Shown: one piece after another, positions 17,478 to 24,714 of the stretch
How positions within the stretch are numbered: position 1 is the stretch's first letter
Layout of the letters: each line of letters begins with the position of its first letter
Assembly: GCF_049389645.1 (NCBI RefSeq)
Contig: NZ_CP186540.1
Coordinates: 124,001 to 188,000, forward strand
Direction of reading: 5' to 3'
From: Alkalibacterium sp049389645
GTDB lineage: Bacteria > Bacillota > Bacilli > Lactobacillales > Carnobacteriaceae_A
Length of the DNA: 64,000 nucleotides
The notes under the pieces: generated by a model
What the model saw: the letters and a program-made list of their open reading frames with translations, nothing else
Database searches by the model: none
Told to the model about the DNA's origin: nothing
Program-made: the position numbers and the translations under genes

Positions 17478-18359
17478 TTATTTTCCTAATTGACTTTGTA
17501 CTTCAGCAGCGAAGTCTTGAGAACGTTTTTCAATTCCTTCTCCTACTTCGTAACGGATAAAGGTTTTAATTGAAGCGCCATGTTCTTTCAAGTATTGTCC
17601 AACTGTTACGTCTGGATTTTTAACGTAAGGTTGATCAACTAAGCTAACTTCTGCTAACCATTTATTCAAACGTCCTTGAACCATTTTCTCAACGATGTTT
17701 GCTGGTTTTCCTTCATTTAATGCTTGTTCCGTCAATACGTTTAATTCGTGATCTCTTTCGTCTTGAGCAACATCTTCACGTGTAATATATTTAGGATTGA
17801 TTGCTGCAACGTGCATAGCTACGTTACGTGCAACTTCGACGTTGTCTGTTCCTTCAACAACAGCTAAGACACCGATGCGTCCGCCCATATGTTCGTAATC
17901 GCCAAATATATCGTTATCTGTTTTTTCCAATACTGCAAAACGACGGAAAGTGATTTTTTCACCAATTGTAGTCATAGCTTCAGTGATAGTATCTTGAATC
18001 GTTTCGCCATTCATGTCTAATTGTAAAGCATCTTCAACAGAAGCTGGATTGTTGCTAGCGACTGTTTTAGTGATGCCTTTAACTATATTTTGGAATTTAT
18101 CGTTTTTAGAAACGAAGTCTGTTTCAGAGTTGATTTCAGCAATAGCTGCTATATTCCCTTCAACATAAACGTTTGATAAGCCTTCAGCCGCAATGCGGTC
18201 AGCTTTTTTAGCTGCTTTAGAAACGCCTTTTTCTCTTAGATAATCAATAGCTGCGTCCATATCGCCATCAGTTTCCACTAACGCTTTTTTCGCATCCATC
18301 ATACCTACGCCTGTTTTATCACGTAATGCTTTAACTTGAGCTGCTTTAATATTTGCCAC
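17478..18359 (-). CDS. tsf: Elongation factor Ts
   Basis: EF-Ts is the nucleotide exchange factor of EF-Tu. The 293-residue protein begins with the UBA-like domain (VKALRDKTGVGMMDAKKAL) and contains the core motif ETDFVSKNDKF. The length and the single-copy dimerisation region are normal for Firmicutes. It is transcribed after rpsB with a 49-nt gap. Confidence 0.98.
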   Translation of the reverse strand: MANIKAAQVKALRDKTGVGMMDAKKALVETDGDMDAAIDYLREKGVSKAAKKADRIAAEGLSNVYVEGNIAAIAEINSETDFVSKNDKFQNIVKGITKTVASNNPASVEDALQLDMNGETIQDTITEAMTTIGEKITFRRFAVLEKTDNDIFGDYEHMGGRIGVLAVVEGTDNVEVARNVAMHVAAINPKYITREDVAQDERDHELNVLTEQALNEGKPANIVEKMVQGRLNKWLAEVSLVDQPYVKNPDVTVGQYLKEHGASIKTFIRYEVGEGIEKRSQDFAAEVQSQLGK

Positions 18360-18408
18360 TGTACTTTTTCCTCCTCAGTAGATTATGGTTCTAACCTGTA
18401 AGTTTAAA

Positions 18409-19167
18409 TTATTCGTTGTCGCCTTCTACAACTTCAACAATTTCATCTAAAGAATCAGATTTAGCTTCTTCTTCAAAGCCTTCTTCTCCCTGGTTACCTT
18501 CGATAACAGCGTCAGCCATTGTTTTAGTTAATAATTTAACTGCACGAATAGCATCATCGTTTGAAGGAATAATTACATCGATCTCATCTGGATCACAGTT
18601 AGTATCTACCATTGCTACGATAGGAATGTTTAATTTTTGTGCTTCTTTAACTGCAATGTGTTCTTTACGTGGGTCTACAATGAACAATACGTCTGGTTTT
18701 CTAGGCATATCTTTGATTCCGCCTAAGAATTTATCTAAACGGTCACGTTCTTTGATTAATAGGCCCACTTCTTTTTTAGGTAAGACTTCGAATGTTCCGT
18801 CTTCTTCCATTTTTTCTAATTCTTTCAAACGTTTAATACGTTTTTGGATTGTGTCCCAGTTAGTTAATGTTCCACCCAACCAACGATGGTTGATGTAGTA
18901 AGCGCCCGCTCTTACAGCTTCTTCTTTGATTGCATCTTGAGCTTGTTTTTTTGTACCTACAAAAAGTACAACTCCGCCATCTTCAGCAACTTCACGTACA
19001 TAGTTGTAAGCTTTATCGATCAACTTAACTGTTTTCTGTAAGTCGATAATGTAAATTCCGTTTCTTTCTGTGAAGATAAAAGGTTTCATTTTTGGATTCC
19101 AACGTCTTGTTTGGTGTCCGAAATGTACTCCTGATTCTAATAATTGTTTCATTGATACTACTGCCAT
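18409..19167 (-). CDS. rpsB: Ribosomal protein S2
   Basis: S2 joins the 30S subunit late and is required for S1 binding. The 252-residue protein starts MAVVSMKQLLESGVHFGHQT and contains TNWDTIQKRIKRL and PDVLFIVDPRKEHIAV. The open frame reaches 19248, but the ATG at 19167 has GGAGGA 8 nt upstream and is the family start. The C-terminus has an acidic tail rich in Glu and Asp. Confidence 0.98.
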   Translation of the reverse strand: MAVVSMKQLLESGVHFGHQTRRWNPKMKPFIFTERNGIYIIDLQKTVKLIDKAYNYVREVAEDGGVVLFVGTKKQAQDAIKEEAVRAGAYYINHRWLGGTLTNWDTIQKRIKRLKELEKMEEDGTFEVLPKKEVGLLIKERDRLDKFLGGIKDMPRKPDVLFIVDPRKEHIAVKEAQKLNIPIVAMVDTNCDPDEIDVIIPSNDDAIRAVKLLTKTMADAVIEGNQGEEGFEEEAKSDSLDEIVEVVEGDNE

Positions 19168-19291
19168 TTTGTCATTCCTCCATTTGGTTTTGTATTTTCC
19201 TCCCCTAGTTTCATCTGCCTGAACACTCCATGGCATTTGGAGCACCATTCAGAGCATCAACTAAGGTGTGAAATTAGTGCTTTATGCACTG
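19168..19291 (-). promoter_or_regulatory. Structured rpsB leader
   Basis: The roughly 120-nt leader on the minus strand contains a small hairpin AGTGC/GCACT (19276-19290). A larger one lies at 19219-19252, where CTGAA pairs with TTCAG and CTCCA with TGGAG, with unpaired bases between. A second ribosome-binding-like GGGGAGG at about 19200 leads only to a three-codon ORF that overlaps the rpsB ribosome binding site. Autogenous control by S2 is possible by analogy with other r-protein leaders; this is inference. Confidence 0.4.
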
Positions 19292-19297
19292 TTAACA

Positions 19298-19326
19298 ATT
19301 ATACTATGAATAATGATTAAATGCAA
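19298..19326 (-). promoter_or_regulatory. rpsB-tsf promoter
   Basis: TTGCAT and TATAAT are separated by 17 bp on the minus strand. The start of transcription would be near 19290. Confidence 0.8.
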
Positions 19327-19344
19327 TAATCAGTTAAAATTATC

Positions 19345-19373
19345 TTGCTAAATTTTAACTCCTACCGCATACT
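19345..19373 (+). promoter_or_regulatory. Candidate plsC promoter
   Basis: TTGCTA and CATACT are 17 bp apart on the plus strand, about 35 bp before the plsC start codon. The -10 is a weak match. Confidence 0.4.
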
Positions 19374-19407
19374 AATAAGAAAAGTGAAAAAAAAGGAAGT
19401 GACTAAT

Positions 19408-19992
19408 ATGTTTTTCTCGGTAGTACGTAGCCTAGTGCTTTTGTTAGTTTGGATTCTAAATGGCAAACCTAATTTTGTTGGTAAAGAAAATTTGCCTCAA
19501 GATGAAAATTATATTCTAATAGCCCCTCACCGCTCGTGGATAGATCCACTTTATCTCGTGCTGGCCGCATCACCTAAACAATTCAGCGTTATGGCAAAAA
19601 AAGAATTATTTAAGAATCCGATAATCGGTTGGTTTCTCACTAATTTAAACGCTTTTCCAGTAGATAGAAACAATCCTGGACCCAGTGCAATAAAAATACC
19701 TGTAAAGTCTCTTAAAGAAAGTGATTTAGGTTTAGTCATATTCCCCACAGGAACAAGACATTCCAACGAATTAAAGGGCGGTGCAGTGACAATAGCAAAA
19801 ATGAGCAAAAAACAGATCGTTCCTGCCGTATACAGTGGTCCGCTTACTTTCAAAGACTTAATTAAGCGTAAAAAAGCAACCGTTCGCATCGGTAAAGCTT
19901 TCTATGTGGAACGTAAAGTTGAGGGTGTAAAGGATACAAATGCTTATTACTCTGAAAAGATTCAAACAGCTTTTGAACAGTTAGACAAATAA
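19408..19992 (+). CDS. plsC: 1-acyl-sn-glycerol-3-phosphate acyltransferase
   Basis: PlsC transfers the second acyl chain to lysophosphatidic acid at the membrane, feeding CdsA. The 194-residue product has an N-terminal hydrophobic segment (FFSVVRSLVLLLVW) and the acyltransferase motif as HRSWIDPLY (H-x4-D). The second motif is FPTGTR, where many PlsC have FPEGTR, followed by KGGAVTIAK. The ATG at 19408 is preceded by AAGGAAGTG; the frame is open earlier without a ribosome binding site. It is divergent from rpsB and ends in a clear terminator. Confidence 0.9.
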   Translation: MFFSVVRSLVLLLVWILNGKPNFVGKENLPQDENYILIAPHRSWIDPLYLVLAASPKQFSVMAKKELFKNPIIGWFLTNLNAFPVDRNNPGPSAIKIPVKSLKESDLGLVIFPTGTRHSNELKGGAVTIAKMSKKQIVPAVYSGPLTFKDLIKRKKATVRIGKAFYVERKVEGVKDTNAYYSEKIQTAFEQLDK

Positions 19993-20025
19993 TTAATATT
20001 AAAAAATTTAACTAATTATAATAGT

Positions 20026-20060
20026 ACAGGCTGGGACTTTTGTCTCAGCCTGTTTCTTTT
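20026..20060 (+). terminator. Terminator of plsC
   Basis: ACAGGCTGGGAC pairs with GTCTCAGCCTGT across a 4-nt loop and is followed by TTCTTTTTC. This GGCTGGGAC-type hairpin is a frequent terminator in Lactobacillales. Confidence 0.85.
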
Positions 20061-20099
20061 TCTAAATACCTAAGGGCCAATAAATGATAAAAAAGATGT

Positions 20100-20477
20100 G
20101 AGTCTGCACTTTCCAGCTCGAAATGTCGAATTCATACCTATTTAGATGCTGAATCTACATTTTCCAGCTTAAGATGTCGAACTCACGACTATTTAGACGC
20201 TGAGTCTGCACTTTCTAGCTCAAGATGTCGAACTCATAACTATTTAGACGCTGAATCTGCACTTTCCAGTTCAAGATGTCGAACTCATAACTATTTAGAC
20301 GCTGAATCTGCACTTTCTAGTTCAAGATGTCGAACTCACGAAAATCTATACACCGAGTCTGCACTTTCCAATTCAAGATGTCGAACTCACGAAAATCTAA
20401 ACACCGAGTCTGCTCTTTCCAGTTCAAGATGTCGAACTCACGAAAATCTGAATACCGAGTCTGCACTTTCCAGCCTA
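20100..20477. repeat. Tandem array of 51-bp repeats, about 7.4 copies
   Basis: Seven contiguous 51-bp units start at 20100, 20151, 20202, 20253, 20304, 20355 and 20406, with a 21-bp partial unit at 20457. Each begins GARTCTGCACTTTCYAG and contains AAGATGTCGAACTCA. Units 1-4 end in CTATTTAGACGCT-like sequence and units 5-7 in CGAAAATCTAAACACC-like sequence, so two blocks expanded separately. There are no spacers, so this is not CRISPR. The unit length is a multiple of three, which produces a repetitive open frame on the minus strand without a credible start. The array lies between the terminators of plsC and the ABC operon. Confidence 0.93.
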
Positions 20478-20490
20478 AATAGTCTACAGC

Positions 20491-20536
20491 ATAAAAAATA
20501 GTGGGATAAATCATCAACGGATGACTTTCCCACTAT
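20491..20536 (-). terminator. Terminator of the ABC exporter operon
   Basis: ATAGTGGGA pairs with the TCCCACTAT-side arm, with an inner ATCATC/GATGA stem. It is followed on the minus strand by TTTTTTATG. Confidence 0.85.
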
Positions 20537-20549
20537 CTAATATTATCTG

Positions 20550-22340
20550 TTATTTAGACTGTATACCTAGATTTTGTAATTCGTACATATCTTTATATTG
20601 GCCACCACGTTCAATGAGTTCATCGTGTGACCCTCTTTCAACGATGTGTCCATCATCTAACACTAAAATCTGATCAGCATCTCTGATCGTTGACAATCTA
20701 TGCGCAATAGCCACCGTGGTGCGGCCTTTTCTCATGCGTTCTAAACCTTCTTGGATCAGCGCTTCGGTTTCAGTATCGATATTCGCCGTTGCTTCATCCA
20801 AAATAAGAATTTTTGGATCTCTTACAATTGTACTCGCGAATGAAATCAATTGTTTTTGACCACTAGAAAAGCTAGCTCCACGTTCAACTACTCTTGCATC
20901 ATACTGACCTGGGAGCTCTTCAATAAACTTGTCTGCTTGAACAAAACGCGCAGCCTCTATGATTTCTCTATCAGTGATTGAATCATTGAGTAATCGGATA
21001 TTATCTTTTATTGTCCCGTAAAAGAGGAACGAGTCTTGAAGAACTAATCCCGTGCGTCTTCGCAATTCTCTCATCGGAAACTCTTTGATAGATTTCCCAT
21101 CAATAAAGACTTCTCCTTCTTGGAAATCGTAAAAGCGCATCAGCACATTAATAACAGAAGATTTCCCGCTACCGGTATGTCCCACTAGAGCAATCGTTTC
21201 TCCAGGATTAACAGTGAAAGAAATATTTTTCAAAACATCATTTTTACCGTCATAGGAGAATGATACATTTTTGAATTCAATTTTCCCATCCACTATATGT
21301 GCATCTTTATTATCTAGCTGAGCGGGTGCATACTCCTCATTGTCCATAACTGTTAAGATACGGCTACTTGAGACAATACCCTCTTGAAATAAGCTCATAC
21401 TATCCATCAATTGTGTTAAAGGTTTGAAAAAGTTATTTGCATATGATGTAAAGGCATAAATGATCCCGACTTCCACAGGTCCAGCTAAAGACTCTGTACC
21501 AAAGATAGCCAAGATGACAACAATTGATAAAGTGTAAAGTAGATTGATTACTGGACTCAACAACAATGCATTAATTTTTATCATTGAAAAACGCGAATCA
21601 AAATAAGACTGGTTGGTCTCTTCGAACTCTTTTTGTAGACGCTTTTCTTGACGAAATTGTTGAATGATTGAAATACCATTAATGGTTTCCGCTAATTTGG
21701 TATTCAACAGGCTCATTTTTGATTTCATATCATTATACGTTTTCGAGCTATACACTTGATAGATACGAACGATAACTAATAACACTGGTGCGAAGACTAA
21801 AATCCAAAGTGTTACCGTCACATCAAGTAAAAACATAGCCCCTAATGAAATAACAACACCAAAGACCCCTTGCATGATGGCCAAAAACACATGCCAGAAA
21901 TCTTTCATCGCTTCTGTGTCGTTGGTTACACGCGTAATTATCCACCCTGTCGATGTCTGATCGAAAAAGCGCATCCCTAGTTTATGCAATTTCTCGAATA
22001 ATTGATTACGTATATTCCGGACCGTTCTTTCTGAGGCCATATTGAAAATATATAGCTCGAAATACCAGACCGTTAAACGAATCAGCGTGACACCGAAATG
22101 TAGTCCTGCAAACATCAGAATGATTTGAAGGGTTACATCTCCGGTTGTTAAATGATTATCAATGAATAATTGAATGATACGGGGTAAAGCCGCAGTTGAA
22201 ATCGCCAATGCCAAACTAAAAAGTATAGCTATGGCAAATTGTTTTCTATAAGGGTTTCCAAATTTCATAATTCGTTTCAAGACAACCATCTGTTCTTTGA
22301 AAGGTATGGATCGTCTAACTGATAATTCTTTCTGTTCCAT
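20550..22340 (-). CDS. Heterodimeric ABC exporter, subunit with canonical catalytic Glu
   Basis: This 596-residue half-transporter has six membrane segments (about 30-320) followed by a nucleotide-binding domain. Walker A is GHTGSGKS at 387-394 and Walker B ILILDE at 511-516 with the catalytic Glu. The signature is altered to FSSGQ (491-495) instead of LSGGQ. With the partner encoded just upstream, this is the pattern of LmrCD/BmrCD/TM287-288-type exporters, in which one ATP site is consensus and the other degenerate. It is the second gene of the pair, with 2 nt between them. The substrate is unknown; drugs or lipids are usual for the family. Confidence 0.9.
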   Translation of the reverse strand: MEQKELSVRRSIPFKEQMVVLKRIMKFGNPYRKQFAIAILFSLALAISTAALPRIIQLFIDNHLTTGDVTLQIILMFAGLHFGVTLIRLTVWYFELYIFNMASERTVRNIRNQLFEKLHKLGMRFFDQTSTGWIITRVTNDTEAMKDFWHVFLAIMQGVFGVVISLGAMFLLDVTVTLWILVFAPVLLVIVRIYQVYSSKTYNDMKSKMSLLNTKLAETINGISIIQQFRQEKRLQKEFEETNQSYFDSRFSMIKINALLLSPVINLLYTLSIVVILAIFGTESLAGPVEVGIIYAFTSYANNFFKPLTQLMDSMSLFQEGIVSSSRILTVMDNEEYAPAQLDNKDAHIVDGKIEFKNVSFSYDGKNDVLKNISFTVNPGETIALVGHTGSGKSSVINVLMRFYDFQEGEVFIDGKSIKEFPMRELRRRTGLVLQDSFLFYGTIKDNIRLLNDSITDREIIEAARFVQADKFIEELPGQYDARVVERGASFSSGQKQLISFASTIVRDPKILILDEATANIDTETEALIQEGLERMRKGRTTVAIAHRLSTIRDADQILVLDDGHIVERGSHDELIERGGQYKDMYELQNLGIQSK

Positions 22341-22342
22341 AA

Positions 22343-24094
22343 TTAGTAATCCTCTCCTTCCAATTTACGTTCAAGTTGCTGCTGTTCATACATCTCTTTA
22401 TACCATCCACCCTGTTCGAGTAAATCGCCATGCGTTCCTCTTTCGACAATTGTACCTTCTTTTATGACGACGATCTCTTCAGCATGCATAACAGAACTAA
22501 TTCGATGGGCCGCAATGATTGTTGTTTGATTCTGACGAATTGCTTTTAAGCCTGACAAAATGATTTCTTCCGTTTTAGCATCCACAGCTGAAAGTGAATC
22601 ATCCAGAATCATCAACTCAGGATTTATAAGTATTGCACGCGCAATAGAAATTCGTTGTTTTTGGCCTCCAGATAATGAGACACCACGTTCGCCTACTTTA
22701 GTATCGTAGCCTTCAGGAAGGTCCAGAATGTCTTGATGAATATCAGCCAATTTTGCAGCAGCTTCTACTGCTTCTTGAGGAACAGTTGGATCTGCAAAAC
22801 GAATGTTCTCTCGAATCGTATTAGAGAAGAGATAATTGTCCTGTGGTACATAACCGACTCTCTTAAGCAGTGCATCTAAGGTATAATCTTTGATGTCATA
22901 ACCACCATAATTGATTGAACCTTTATAGGTATCATATTCGCGAAGCAACAATTTCATGATAGTCGTCTTACCCGCACCCGTCTTACCTACGATACCTAAT
23001 GTTTGTCCTTGATCAATATCAAACTTAACATGATGTAATGCGACCACTTCGTCATCTGGATAGCTAAACGAATCGATATCAAATCGCAAGGTTCCAGAAA
23101 CAGGTTCTTCGATTGCACCTTGTCGTTCATTGATCGCCGTATCTTCTCTTAATAAGTTTTCAATTCGGTCATAACTCGCTGAACCACGTTCAATAATGTT
23201 GAAGAGTCTGCCGATGGCAAACATTGGCCATACCAGCATACCGATATAGTTTATGAATGTTATAAAATCTCCAATCGATATTTCATTACCCGTGATAAGC
23301 AATCCACCTACAAGAATTGTTAAGAAATAGGATATCCCCATTATAAACGTAATAGCAGGATCAAATAGAGAGTCAATTTTGTACACTGATTTATTTTTTT
23401 GTACAACGTTATCTGTTTGGTTGATAAACTCATCAACATCTTCTTTTTCTTGTCCAAAAGTCTTGATTACTTTGATACCCTGGATACTTTCCTGTACTTT
23501 ATCATTTAACTGAGAAAAAGCAGCTTGAGCATCTCTAAAACGCAGATGCAGTCGTCTACCCAACAAGCGAGATGTGAGTGCTAAAAATGGTAGAGGGATG
23601 ACGGCGATTAAAGTTAATCTTAAATCGACTATGAACATCATTGCAATAAGCGTTGTTAAACCGACACTAATTGCATCAGCCATAGTGAGTATTCCGCCAC
23701 CTGCAACCATACGCAAACCTCTCAAATCATTCGTCGCATGCGCCATCAGATCGCCTGCTCTATATTTTTGAAAAAATACATTGTCCATATTCGTGAAGTG
23801 ATCGTATAATTGCCTTCTGACAATCTGTTCTAATTTGGCTGCGTTCCCCCAAATCCTTACGCGCCACATGTATCTTAAGAGGTATTGTATGATCGCTGTT
23901 GAAGTTAAAATGATCAACCACTGGAGCAAAGATTGTTGCGTCAGCGTTTCTGTTTCTATTTCATCGACAACAATACCGATAATACGTGGTGGTATAAGTT
24001 GTAAAATCGCTACAATCAATAACCCTGCAACGCCTATTAAATAGGATTTCTTTTCTTTTTTGAAAAACCATCCTAATCGTTTAAATATGTCCAT
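22343..24094 (-). CDS. Heterodimeric ABC exporter, subunit with degenerate Walker B
   Basis: The 583-residue partner half-transporter has a membrane domain at about 15-300 and a nucleotide-binding domain with Walker A GKTGAGKT (370-377) and an intact LSGGQ signature (474-478). The residue after the Walker B aspartate is Asp, not Glu (MILDDSLSAVD), so its own ATP site cannot be fully catalytic. Its intact signature completes the consensus site of the other subunit. The ATG at 24094 has GGGAG 9 nt ahead; the frame is open 13 codons further without a ribosome binding site. A palindrome upstream may be an operator. Confidence 0.9.
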   Translation of the reverse strand: MDIFKRLGWFFKKEKKSYLIGVAGLLIVAILQLIPPRIIGIVVDEIETETLTQQSLLQWLIILTSTAIIQYLLRYMWRVRIWGNAAKLEQIVRRQLYDHFTNMDNVFFQKYRAGDLMAHATNDLRGLRMVAGGGILTMADAISVGLTTLIAMMFIVDLRLTLIAVIPLPFLALTSRLLGRRLHLRFRDAQAAFSQLNDKVQESIQGIKVIKTFGQEKEDVDEFINQTDNVVQKNKSVYKIDSLFDPAITFIMGISYFLTILVGGLLITGNEISIGDFITFINYIGMLVWPMFAIGRLFNIIERGSASYDRIENLLREDTAINERQGAIEEPVSGTLRFDIDSFSYPDDEVVALHHVKFDIDQGQTLGIVGKTGAGKTTIMKLLLREYDTYKGSINYGGYDIKDYTLDALLKRVGYVPQDNYLFSNTIRENIRFADPTVPQEAVEAAAKLADIHQDILDLPEGYDTKVGERGVSLSGGQKQRISIARAILINPELMILDDSLSAVDAKTEEIILSGLKAIRQNQTTIIAAHRISSVMHAEEIVVIKEGTIVERGTHGDLLEQGGWYKEMYEQQQLERKLEGEDY

Positions 24095-24143
24095 TATTCT
24101 AATCTCCCACAATTTACATTCTCTTTTTGACAACCTTTAACAC

Positions 24144-24164
24144 AATGTGACAATATGTCATGTT
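24144..24164. promoter_or_regulatory. Palindrome upstream of the ABC exporter
   Basis: TGACAATATGTCA (24148-24160) has perfect 5-bp arms around ATA and is flanked by outer ACAA and TTGT. It lies about 55 bp before the exporter start and could be an operator of a dimeric regulator. Confidence 0.35.
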
Positions 24165-24175
24165 GTTTTATTAAT

Positions 24176-24200
24176 CAGCGGACAGGATCTCTGTCCGCTG
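24176..24200. terminator. Strong hairpin after yneF
   Basis: CAGCGGACAG and CTGTCCGCTG form a perfect 10-bp G+C-rich stem with a 5-nt loop. It follows the yneF stop, but the minus-strand tail (ATTAATAAAA) lacks a T-run, so termination is likely but not certain. Confidence 0.5.
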
Positions 24201-24218
24201 TCTTTCTATTCACTAGTG

Positions 24219-24260
24219 CTATTTCTATTTCTATTTCTATTTCTTTTTCTTTTTCTTTTT
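24219..24260. repeat. Hexanucleotide repeat over the yneF stop codon
   Basis: On the plus strand CTATTT is repeated four times and then CTTTTT three times (42 nt). Read on the minus strand it is AAAAAG x3 then AAATAG x4. The yneF stop (TAG) is the first of the AAATAG units, and the AAAAAG units encode the C-terminal lysines. Confidence 0.9.
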
Positions 24261-24482
24261 AGCATTCGTTTGTTGTGTCTTCATTTGACTCAGCATTTGA
24301 TTGATTTTTCTTTCAGAAGGCTTTTGTCCCATTTGCATCATCATCATGCGCAACATGTTTTCATCGATAGGAGGATTTTTTTCAAAATAATCCATCATAT
24401 ATTTTCTTGCAATGAAGAAGCCTCCAACAAGTCCACCAATTAAAGCTAAAATGATTAAAAATATAGCTAACCCTGTATTCAT
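24237..24482 (-). CDS. yneF: YneF family (UPF0154) small membrane protein
   Basis: The 81-residue protein has one N-terminal membrane helix (about 3-25, AIFLIILALIGGLVGGFF) followed by IARKYMMDYFEKNPP and the MLRMMMMQMGQKPSERKINQ block that defines the family. The function is unknown. It is longer than the roughly 72-residue B. subtilis protein because of a C-terminal run of seven lysines encoded by a hexanucleotide repeat. Linkage to tkt matches B. subtilis. Confidence 0.93.
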   Translation of the reverse strand: MNTGLAIFLIILALIGGLVGGFFIARKYMMDYFEKNPPIDENMLRMMMMQMGQKPSERKINQMLSQMKTQQTNAKKKKKKK

Positions 24483-24644
24483 AAATATTCACTCCTCTCA
24501 ACCGTTACTAGTAAAAAACTTGTCGCTCGTTTTAAATATTCGAATAAAACTGCTCACTGAAACTATTTTACACAATCAACGACTAAAAATAAACCTATAA
24601 ATTCAAATTAGTCAATTTATTCTTATAAATCAATAAGTCTATCT

Positions 24645-24684
24645 CAAAAAACTTCCTTTCAAAATAATAATTGAAAGGAAGTTT
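24645..24684 (-). terminator. Terminator of tkt
   Basis: AAACTTCCTTTCAA and its perfect 14-bp complement flank an 8-nt loop; TTTTTTGAG follows on the minus strand. Confidence 0.88.
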
Positions 24685-24714
24685 AATGATTAATCATTCA
24701 ATTCATTTAATTGT

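Noticed and set aside
19168..19248. N-terminal extension of rpsB to 19248
   Set aside because: It lies in the leader, has no ribosome binding site and adds 27 residues foreign to S2. The same logic applies to upstream extensions of pyrH, apt, recJ, acpP, accC, clpX, der, plsC and the first ABC subunit.
20100..20477. Possible CRISPR array
   Set aside because: The 51-bp units are contiguous with no unique spacers, and no cas gene is present.
20317..20517. Open frame on the minus strand with a 17-residue repeated unit in the 51-bp array
   Set aside because: The repeat length is a multiple of three, so an open frame arises by chance. There is no ribosome binding site, and units 1-4 are not in the frame.
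24147..24443. Plus-strand frame of 98 codons rich in Leu and Phe
   Set aside because: It is the shadow of yneF and of the hexanucleotide repeat on the other strand, without a ribosome binding site.
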